Below, piece by piece: positions 57,621-64,000 of a DNA stretch of 64,000 nucleotides. The notes beneath the pieces were generated by a model. That model was not told the origin of the DNA. It made no database searches and was given only the letters and a program-made list of their open reading frames with translations. The translations under genes and the position numbers were made by a program. Origin of the DNA: Methylacidiphilum sp. Yel (GTDB taxonomy: Bacteria; Verrucomicrobiota; Verrucomicrobiia; Methylacidiphilales; Methylacidiphilaceae). Every line of letters begins with the position of its first letter. Positions within the stretch are counted from its first letter, which is position 1. Location of the stretch: assembly GCF_004421185.1 (NCBI RefSeq), contig NZ_LXQB01000016.1, positions 1 to 64,000 on the forward strand, given 5' to 3'.

Positions 57621-57640
57621 AAGAATACCTTATTTCCTTC

Positions 57641-57979
57641 TTATTTTTCTTTTTCTTCCAAAATCACCTTAATATGACTCGTCCGCTTCCTTATAATCCC
57701 AGCGCTCCCCCGAGCCTTAGGTTGATACCGTCGAAAGGTTGGTCCTTCCTCTACAAAGACCCCTTTTACATAAAGATCTTGGACTCGCAAATTGTGATTA
57801 TTTTCCGCATTGGCAATTGCCGAGCCAAGCGTTTTTCGTAGAATCCGAGCCGCTTTTTTAGGATAGAATGCCAGCAGATTAAAAGCCTCTTTAGCATCCA
57901 TCCCCTTTATGGAACGTGCAACATCCCTAGATTTAAACGCTGAAATCCTAGCCATTTTATATACTGCCCGAACTTCCAT
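57641..57979 (-). CDS. rplV: Ribosomal protein uL22
   Basis: The 112-residue protein shows MARISAFKSRDVARSIKGMD, ILRKTLGSAIANAENNHNLR and the exit-tunnel loop region FRRYQPKARGSAGIIRKRTS. Positions match the family. It follows rpsS by 9 bases. Confidence 0.97.
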   Translation of the reverse strand: MEVRAVYKMARISAFKSRDVARSIKGMDAKEAFNLLAFYPKKAARILRKTLGSAIANAENNHNLRVQDLYVKGVFVEEGPTFRRYQPKARGSAGIIRKRTSHIKVILEEKEK

Positions 57980-57988
57980 ATGAATCTC

Positions 57989-58264
57989 CTATTTCACTGA
58001 AGCCTTTTCGGTATGTGCACCATGCTTTCTGAAGGTGCGGGTCGGAGCAAATTCCCCTAACTTATGCCCCACCATATTCTCTGTCACATAGACAGATTGA
58101 AAGGTTTTTCCATTATGCACCAAAAAGGTATGTCCCACAAAATCGGGTATAATCATCGATCGCCTTGACCATGTTTTAATAGGCTTTTTTGCTCCTTTTA
58201 ACTTTTCTATTTTCTCTAGTAAATGAGCATCTACAAAAGGTCCCTTTTTAAGACTTCTACCCAT
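57989..58264 (-). CDS. rpsS: Ribosomal protein uS19
   Basis: The 91-residue protein starts [20 protein letters not shown] and contains [20 protein letters not shown] and the signature [20 protein letters not shown]. It lies in the 30S head. It follows rplB by 15 bases. Confidence 0.97.
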   Translation of the reverse strand: MGRSLKKGPFVDAHLLEKIEKLKGAKKPIKTWSRRSMIIPDFVGHTFLVHNGKTFQSVYVTENMVGHKLGEFAPTRTFRKHGAHTEKASVK

Positions 58265-58279
58265 AGTAGCTCCCTCCCT

Positions 58280-59146
58280 TTACTTTTTCTTCTTTTTCTT
58301 AGGCCGTCTTTCCACAATAAACCTAGTAGAATTTTTCCTTTTTTTCCTTGTCTTTTTGCCTTTGGCTGGTTTCCCCCATGGAGATTCCAACTGCTGCCAT
58401 CCTCCCCCGCCTTTACTTTTTCCTTGTCCCCCTCCATTAGGATGATCTACTGGATTCATGGCCACTCCCCTAACTCGAGGTCTCCAGCCAAGCCATCTTG
58501 TTCTACCGGCTTTTCCAAGAGATTTGTTGAAATGATCCGGGTTGCTGACTTGCCCAATAGTTGCATAGCATTCAGAGAAAATTTTTCTCACTTCTCCAGA
58601 AGGCAACTTCACAATGGCATATTCTTTATCTAAACCCATCATGCAAGCACTGCTTCCAGCAGAGCGAACTAGCTGTCCTCCTTTTCCAGGTACCAACTCT
58701 ATATTGTATATCGGAAGGCCCGAAGGAATGTTCTTTAAAGGCAAAGCATTCCCCACTTCTGGTGGAGCCTCTGGGCCACTAATCACCCGACTACCCACTT
58801 TCAGTTCCTGTGGAGCAATAATATATCTTTTTTCTTGATCCTCATACTTCAGTAAAGCAATTCGAGCCGTTCGTATTGGGTCGTATTCTATACTCTCTAC
58901 TATAGCTGGTATTCCAAACTTGTTCCTTTTAAAATCTACAATCCTATAACGTTGTTTATGCCCCCCCCCTCTATGACGAGCCGTAATCCTTCCATAGTTA
59001 TTTCTTCCACCCTTCTTTTTGTATGGTTCGGTTAAAGACCATTCGGGCTTTCTATTGGTAATGTCGGAAAAATCATCCAACGCTACAAACCGCAAAGTGG
59101 GTGTCAACGGTCGAAAATTTTTTATTCCCATACTCTTTCCTTTCAA
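58280..59146 (-). CDS. rplB: Ribosomal protein uL2
   Basis: The 288-residue protein, a primary 23S rRNA binder near the peptidyl-transferase centre, has [40 protein letters not shown] and the conserved [20 protein letters not shown] with the essential histidine. The end is very basic (KKTRKKRK...KKKKKK). The ATG at 59146 overlaps rplW by four bases; an in-frame ATG at 59131 (MGIKNFRP) is an alternative. Confidence 0.97.
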   Translation of the reverse strand: MKGKSMGIKNFRPLTPTLRFVALDDFSDITNRKPEWSLTEPYKKKGGRNNYGRITARHRGGGHKQRYRIVDFKRNKFGIPAIVESIEYDPIRTARIALLKYEDQEKRYIIAPQELKVGSRVISGPEAPPEVGNALPLKNIPSGLPIYNIELVPGKGGQLVRSAGSSACMMGLDKEYAIVKLPSGEVRKIFSECYATIGQVSNPDHFNKSLGKAGRTRWLGWRPRVRGVAMNPVDHPNGGGQGKSKGGGGWQQLESPWGKPAKGKKTRKKRKNSTRFIVERRPKKKKKK

Positions 59147-59427
59147 ACTGTAATGTCTATTTTTTCACCAGGATATAACTGGACGATTGCCCTTTTAATC
59201 CTTGGAGTCTTGCCCGGCCTGCCTATTCTATTCCATTTTGTCTTTGACTGGACGTGATATAAATTAACTTTAAGAACCTTTTTCCCAAAAGCCTTTTCCA
59301 CCGATTTCTTAACATCAATTTTGGTCGCCCTTGGATCGACATCAAAAAGATACTTGTTTTGTTCCCTTAGCATCGTAGCTTTTTCAGTCACTCTAGCTTG
59401 CCGGAGGATAGAAAACGGATCATTCAT
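59143..59427 (-). CDS. rplW: Ribosomal protein uL23
   Basis: The 94-residue protein begins [20 protein letters not shown] and contains [20 protein letters not shown] and [20 protein letters not shown]23 docks trigger factor and SRP at the tunnel exit. The start is 18 bases after the rplD stop. Confidence 0.96.
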   Translation of the reverse strand: MNDPFSILRQARVTEKATMLREQNKYLFDVDPRATKIDVKKSVEKAFGKKVLKVNLYHVQSKTKWNRIGRPGKTPRIKRAIVQLYPGEKIDITV

Positions 59428-59445
59428 AGATTGCCTCCATTATGG

Positions 59446-60081
59446 TTATTGGCTATTGGCATTGCCAGTTTGATGATGCTTTTTAATTCTTTCAACAAGG
59501 ATAGTAATGGCTTCTTTTTCAATAAAAATTTTCCTAAAGCTCACCAAGTCCAAGGCATTCACATCCCAAGCCGTAACTATGTTTAAATGGGGAATATTTC
59601 TTCCGGAAAGTAAGACATTCCTATTGGGAGATTTTAAAATCAACAAACAACTCTCTTTCCCATCCCATCCATCAAGTAATGAAAATATATGTTTTGTTTT
59701 AATCTTAGCAAGATTCGCATTGTCTATGCATAGGACAGATTCATCATTTATTTTCGCAGCCAAAGCTTTGATTAATGCTAATTGTTTAATCTTTTTGGGA
59801 ATTTTTTTAGAAAAATCTCTTGGCTGTGGCCCAAATACTACTCCTCCTCCTACCCATATTGGTGAAGAAACATATCCAGCCCTAGCTCTACCTGTTCCCT
59901 TTTGTCTCCATGGTTTTCTACCAGAAGCTTTAACGGTTGCCTTTGTCTTTGTAGCTCGAGTGCCACTCCGGATATTCGCAAGATATCCACAAAGGGCATC
60001 ATGCAACACCTGATCCCTTTCTTTAATCTTAGGGAAAACCAATCCATACTGTTCTGCTTTTTCTCTACTTAGCAATTCCAT
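59446..60081 (-). CDS. rplD: Ribosomal protein uL4
   Basis: The 211-residue protein is taken from the ATG at 60081 (MELLSREKAEQYGLVFPK), since AAAGG lies eight bases before it; the open frame begins 21 bases earlier. It has the conserved tunnel loop RKPWRQKGTGRARAGYVSSP and GGGVVFGPQPRDFSKKIPKK. L4 in many bacteria also represses the S10 operon. Confidence 0.96.
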   Translation of the reverse strand: MELLSREKAEQYGLVFPKIKERDQVLHDALCGYLANIRSGTRATKTKATVKASGRKPWRQKGTGRARAGYVSSPIWVGGGVVFGPQPRDFSKKIPKKIKQLALIKALAAKINDESVLCIDNANLAKIKTKHIFSLLDGWDGKESCLLILKSPNRNVLLSGRNIPHLNIVTAWDVNALDLVSFRKIFIEKEAITILVERIKKHHQTGNANSQ

Positions 60082-60103
60082 GACGAAACCTTTGGTTATC
60101 AAC

Positions 60104-60754
60104 TTATTTGTTGTTCGATGCTTGCCCTTTTATAGCTTTTCGAACAATGACTACATCCCCCCTAGCCCCAGGGACGCTCCCAGTCACTAGAAGCGCATTG
60201 TCTTCAGGAAGAATTTTAAAAAGATCCAAATTCTGTATAGTTACCCGTTCTCTTCCCATATGTCCTGGCATCCCTTGATTTTTAAATACTCTTCCTGGGA
60301 ATGATCTCTCCCCAATAGCCCCATTTCTCCTATGGGTTTTAGATCCATGAGAGGCAGGTTGACCTGCAAATCCATGTTTTTTCATTACTCCTTGAAATCC
60401 CTTCCCTTTAGTAATTCCAATAACGTCTACTTTTTCACCTTCTTCAAAATCCCTTACAGAGAGTGTTTGCCCAGGCTGCCACTGTTTTTCTGACTCAAAT
60501 ACAAATTCTTTCAGAAACCTCCGAGGGCTGATCCCATTTTTCTTATAATGTCCCAAAAGAGGTTTGCTTAGCTTTCTCTCTGCTACTTGTTCAAAACCCA
60601 CTTGCAAGCGTACAATATTCTCCTCTTTATTAAATCGCACCACCACGTTTGGCTCTGCAACTAGAACCGTTAGAGGACATAATCTACCTTTAGAATCAAA
60701 CAGTTGGGTCATACCCACTTTCCTTGCCATTAGCCCAAATCCTTTGATGCTCAT
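60104..60754 (-). CDS. rplC: Ribosomal protein uL3
   Basis: The 216-residue protein starts MSIKGFGLMARKVGMTQLFD and contains the W-loop region GFQGVMKKHGFAGQPASHGS, then RNGAIGERSFPGRVFKNQGM. L3 is an early assembly protein at the peptidyl-transferase centre. It follows rpsJ by about 107 bases. Confidence 0.97.
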   Translation of the reverse strand: MSIKGFGLMARKVGMTQLFDSKGRLCPLTVLVAEPNVVVRFNKEENIVRLQVGFEQVAERKLSKPLLGHYKKNGISPRRFLKEFVFESEKQWQPGQTLSVRDFEEGEKVDVIGITKGKGFQGVMKKHGFAGQPASHGSKTHRRNGAIGERSFPGRVFKNQGMPGHMGRERVTIQNLDLFKILPEDNALLVTGSVPGARGDVVIVRKAIKGQASNNK

Positions 60755-60861
60755 AGTAATCCGTTTTGTTTTTTTTCCTCTCTCTCTCCTCTATAAGTTG
60801 AAAACTCCGGTAAATTCTTCCCTCAATGCTAAACTCCAATAACTGCTTTTCTTTTTCCCCA

Positions 60862-61167
60862 TTAAATCCTAATGCTAATATCAACACCTGCAGGTAAATT
60901 TAATTTTTTTAATTCATCTACCGTCTTAGAGGTTGGTTCTTTGATGTCAATAAGCCTCTTATGAGTTCTAATTTCAAATAGATCCATGCTCTTCTTATCA
61001 ACATGTGGTGACCGATTCACAGCCCACCGTTCTATTTTCGTAGGCAAAGGAATTGGACCTGATACAGCAGAACCTGTTCTTCGAGCAGTTTCTGCAATTT
61101 CAGAAGCTGCCCTATCCAATAGACGATAATCGAAAGATTTTAAACGAATCCTAATTTTGTTAGCCAT
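60862..61167 (-). CDS. rpsJ: Ribosomal protein uS10
   Basis: The 101-residue protein begins [20 protein letters not shown] and has [20 protein letters not shown] and the C-terminal [13 protein letters not shown]. It also serves as NusE in antitermination. It lies 18 bases after fusA, with no tuf gene between as found in many other bacteria. Confidence 0.97.
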   Translation of the reverse strand: MANKIRIRLKSFDYRLLDRAASEIAETARRTGSAVSGPIPLPTKIERWAVNRSPHVDKKSMDLFEIRTHKRLIDIKEPTSKTVDELKKLNLPAGVDISIRI

Positions 61168-61185
61168 TTGTCATCCCCCCTTTTC

Positions 61186-63357
61186 CTATTTTTTCTTTTG
61201 ATCCAATAGTGCATTATAAATATGAACGGGGACTTCTTCGAAATGAGAAGGCTCCATCGAATAGGCTGCCCGCCCCTTAGACATCGAACGGATATCATTG
61301 ACATATCCGAACATTTCTGCCAGAGGCACCTCTGCATTAATAATAGAGGTATTCCCTTTGGTTTCCACATTAAGAATCTTGCCTCTTCTTCGAGTTAAAT
61401 CCCCAAGGATATCGCCTTGGAATTCAGAAGGTGTGGACACTTCCACTTTCATGATAGGCTCAAGCAAATAGCAATCGGCTTTTTTAAGAGCATCTTTAAC
61501 GGCAAATATAGCAGCCATTTTAAAAGCCAATTCACTCGAATCCACTTCATGGTAACTTCCATCGATAATTGTTATTTTAAGATCTGTTACGGGACTGCCG
61601 TAGAGAATACCTGCGCCTAATGCTTCTTGAATTCCCTTAAAACAGGCCGGAATATACTCTTTGGGGATGGTGCCTCCAACAATTTTGCTTTCCCATTCCA
61701 CCCCTTTGCCCCGCTCCAGAGGTGCCATCTCCAGAATCACATGTCCATACTGGCCACGACCACCACTTTGCTTAATCAATTTTCCTTCTCCTACGGCATG
61801 TTTTCTAATCGTTTCTCTATAAGCAATCTGAGGAGCGCCCGCATTGACACTGACTCCAAACTCCCTCCTTAGCCTATCGATAATAATATCGAGATGAAGC
61901 TCTCCCATTCCCGATATAATAGTCTGGCCAGTTTCAAGATCCGTATGAACTCGAAAAGTGGGGTCTTCTTCCATTAACCGTTGCAAAGAATGAGAAAGTT
62001 TTTCTCTATCTGACTGAGCTTTAGGCTCTACAGCCATAGATATGACAGGTTCAGGAAAGACAGGAGGCTCCAAAGACACTTCAAAGCCTTCTGCAGTAAG
62101 GGTGTCCCCAGTAGCCACTTCTTTAATTCCAACAAGAGCTGCAATATCTCCGGAATAGACCACTTCGATATCTTTTCTTTCGTTGGCTTGTATTTGAACT
62201 ATTCTACTGATTCTTTCCTTCTTTCCGGTCCGGACATTATAAACGCTGTCTCCTTTTCTCAAAATCCCAGAATAAACCCTAAAAAACACCAGTTTGCCTA
62301 CATAAGGATCAGACCATATTTTAAAGACAAGGGCACAAAATTTAGAGGCATCACTTACAATGACTTCTACTGGAGCATGGGTATAAGGATGCTGTCCTTT
62401 TGGGGGATCAATATCTAAGGGACTTGGTAAATAATCGATAACGGCATTGATCAAAGATTGAACGCCTTTATTACGAAAAGCAGAGCCTCCTACGACAGGT
62501 ACAAATTCATTTTTAACAACGAGTCTGCGAATAGCCAGTTTTATCTCAAGAGGAGAAGGTTCCTTTTCTTCTAGAAAGAGCTCAGCCATTGTTTCGTCTC
62601 GATCTGCTAAAGCAGCAATAAGTTTAGCCTTAGCCTCCCGTGCAACAGCTTGATACTCTGCGGGAATATCCGTTATCACATAGGTGGAACCAAGTTTGTC
62701 ATTATCCGTATACACTATAGCCTTTTGACAGATGACATCTATCTGACCGCGGAGTTGATCTTCCTTTCCCAAAGGAAGAAGCACTGGCCAAGCATAACCA
62801 TCCAGCTTTGTCCGAATCTCTTCGATGACTTTATCAAAATCGGCCCCTATCCGATCCATTTTATTAACAAAAGCAATTCGAGGGACTTTGTACCGATTCG
62901 CTTGCCTCCAGACCGTTTCGGATTGCGGTTGTACTCCAGCCACTCCACAGAATACTACAATCACTCCATCTAGCACTCGCAAAGACCTCTCCACTTCTGC
63001 AGTAAAATCGACATGCCCCGGGGTATCAATGATGTTAATCCTAAATTTTTCGCCTTCGAACAACTTTACTAAGCCTTGCTCCTTTTTCTCAGGCCAGAAA
63101 CAAGAAATAGCCGCCGCCGTAATAGTAATCCCCCGTTCTCTTTCCTGCTCCATCCAGTCGGTAACTGTTGTCCCTTCGTGAACCTCCCCCATCTTATGAA
63201 TCATCCCAGTATAAAAAAGAATCCTTTCGGTAAGTGTCGTCTTTCCCGCATCGATATGGGCGGCAATCCCTATATTTCTTGTTCTTTCTAAAGGGAAGGT
63301 TCGATGAGGAGAATTCACTGCTGGGCTTTTTACAGTTTGTAGTAACTCGCTACTCAT
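61186..63357 (-). CDS. fusA: Elongation factor G
   Basis: The 723-residue translational GTPase shows [20 protein letters not shown] (G1), [20 protein letters not shown] (G3) and [12 protein letters not shown] (G4), and the domain IV/V patterns [19 protein letters not shown] and [20 protein letters not shown]. It drives tRNA-mRNA translocation. It is intact and of normal length. It lies between rpsG and rpsJ, as in the str operon. Confidence 0.98.
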   Translation of the reverse strand: MSSELLQTVKSPAVNSPHRTFPLERTRNIGIAAHIDAGKTTLTERILFYTGMIHKMGEVHEGTTVTDWMEQERERGITITAAAISCFWPEKKEQGLVKLFEGEKFRINIIDTPGHVDFTAEVERSLRVLDGVIVVFCGVAGVQPQSETVWRQANRYKVPRIAFVNKMDRIGADFDKVIEEIRTKLDGYAWPVLLPLGKEDQLRGQIDVICQKAIVYTDNDKLGSTYVITDIPAEYQAVAREAKAKLIAALADRDETMAELFLEEKEPSPLEIKLAIRRLVVKNEFVPVVGGSAFRNKGVQSLINAVIDYLPSPLDIDPPKGQHPYTHAPVEVIVSDASKFCALVFKIWSDPYVGKLVFFRVYSGILRKGDSVYNVRTGKKERISRIVQIQANERKDIEVVYSGDIAALVGIKEVATGDTLTAEGFEVSLEPPVFPEPVISMAVEPKAQSDREKLSHSLQRLMEEDPTFRVHTDLETGQTIISGMGELHLDIIIDRLRREFGVSVNAGAPQIAYRETIRKHAVGEGKLIKQSGGRGQYGHVILEMAPLERGKGVEWESKIVGGTIPKEYIPACFKGIQEALGAGILYGSPVTDLKITIIDGSYHEVDSSELAFKMAAIFAVKDALKKADCYLLEPIMKVEVSTPSEFQGDILGDLTRRRGKILNVETKGNTSIINAEVPLAEMFGYVNDIRSMSKGRAAYSMEPSHFEEVPVHIYNALLDQKKK

Positions 63358-63428
63358 AAAAAATCCTTTATTTTTAAACTATTGCTTCCAAATGCGATAT
63401 TCAACCATATATCAAAAGATCCATTCTT

Positions 63429-63899
63429 TTAAAAACGAAGATGCGCAAAAGCTCTATTTGCCTGCGCCATTTTATGGACTTCATCCCTTTTCTTAATCGA
63501 GCTTCCCTGACCATTAGCCGCATCCATGAGCTCCAAAAACAATGCTTTGGACATAGGAACTCCCTTCCTAGAATTGGCATATCGCACAATCCAACGCAAT
63601 GCCAGGGAGACTTGGCGATGAGGGTTGACCTCAACTGGCACTTGATAGGTTGCTCCACCCACTCTTCTGGATTTCACTTCCAGCTTTGGTTTTACATTGT
63701 CCACCGCTTTTCTAACAATCTCCACCGGATCTCCTTCCTTGTTGTCTTGATTCAATGCCTCAATGGCATCGTAAACGATTCTTCTGGCCACGCTTTTTTT
63801 TCCTTTTCTCATCACCGTATTGACCAGCTTTGTAATAAGTTCAGAACCATATTTCGGATCCGGCTCTAGTTCCCTTCTCTCAGCTCTTCTTCTTCTCAT
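63429..63899 (-). CDS. rpsG: Ribosomal protein uS7
   Basis: Taken from the ATG at 63899 (MRRRRAERRELEPDPKYGSE) the protein has 156 residues, the usual size; the open frame begins four codons earlier. It contains KLVNTVMRKGKKSVARRIVY and GGATYQVPVEVNPHRQVSLA, the S7 signature. S7 nucleates assembly of the 30S head. It is the first gene of the operon seen here; rpsL would lie beyond the window edge. Confidence 0.97.
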   Translation of the reverse strand: MRRRRAERRELEPDPKYGSELITKLVNTVMRKGKKSVARRIVYDAIEALNQDNKEGDPVEIVRKAVDNVKPKLEVKSRRVGGATYQVPVEVNPHRQVSLALRWIVRYANSRKGVPMSKALFLELMDAANGQGSSIKKRDEVHKMAQANRAFAHLRF

Positions 63900-64000
63900 A
63901 AAACATTCCAAACCTAATCACCAATTTGGCTTTTTAGTAAAAAACCCACTCTACTATCAAAATATTTAAACGATGCCTCTATGACAAAGGAGCATCGATA

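Overview
The window looks like part of the chromosome of a verrucomicrobial thermoacidophilic methanotroph (Methylacidiphilum-like). This is an inference from the AT-rich native genes, the hyp/DUF6084 hydrogenase accessory set and the arrangement of the ribosomal operon; no 16S or pmo gene is present to confirm it.

Region 1 (1-14765, AT-rich) holds the end of an IS200/IS605-type TnpB element, then a leftward hydrogenase-maturation operon: hypB, a nickel permease (frameshifted in an A10 tract), hypF, hypC, hypD, hypE and a double-SIS sugar-phosphate isomerase. hypA is not in the window. Upstream lie two small membrane proteins, a TonB-dependent receptor with two frameshifts, and a HypC-like protein. 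A divergent DUF6084 gene and the first part of the next hydrogenase-associated gene follow. That divergent pair has been split by about 1.7 kb carrying a Phd/VapC-type toxin-antitoxin module, a tnpB remnant and a rubrerythrin/VIT1 remnant, bracketed by ~120-bp direct repeats that duplicate the old intergenic region.

Region 2 (about 14770-26905) is an abrupt, very GC-rich block of three very large, tightly packed genes: a DUF1998-type DEAD/DEAH helicase with a C-terminal nuclease-like domain, an SNF2-type helicase and an Eco57I-type adenine methyltransferase. Together they look like a DISARM/Druantia-related anti-phage system of unusual composition. Its left edge cuts through a hydrogenase-associated gene and fuses that gene's first codons in frame to the helicase.

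Region 3 (about 26900-46460) is a decaying accessory zone of intermediate GC. It contains remnants of an AlbA_2 protein and a type III restriction Res subunit, two AAA-ATPase/TOPRIM pairs (one with an in-frame TGA), a PD-(D/E)XK-like protein, an SDH-type serine protease, a DUF4143 ATPase, a tyrosinase, a FRG-domain pseudogene, a beta-helix membrane protein, two degenerate copies of a lipoprotein family, and a dispersed ~225-bp repeat with a stem-loop that shows a compensatory change. It ends at a tRNA-Ser(GCT) gene whose 3' end faces the zone.

Region 4 (46678-50386, AT-rich) has a 2OG-Fe(II) oxygenase, a lipoprotein with two GNA1162-like domains and a HlyD-type membrane-fusion protein.

Region 5 (50376-63911, minus strand) is an intact str/S10/spc operon: rpsG, fusA, rpsJ, rplC, rplD, rplW, rplB, rpsS, rplV, rpsC, rplP, rpmC, rpsQ, rplN, rplX, rplE, rpsN, rpsH, rplF, rplR, rpsE, rplO, secY. 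It has no tuf after fusA and no rpmD between rpsE and rplO. The core operon shows no frameshifts, whereas the accessory parts show many, mostly at mononucleotide runs.
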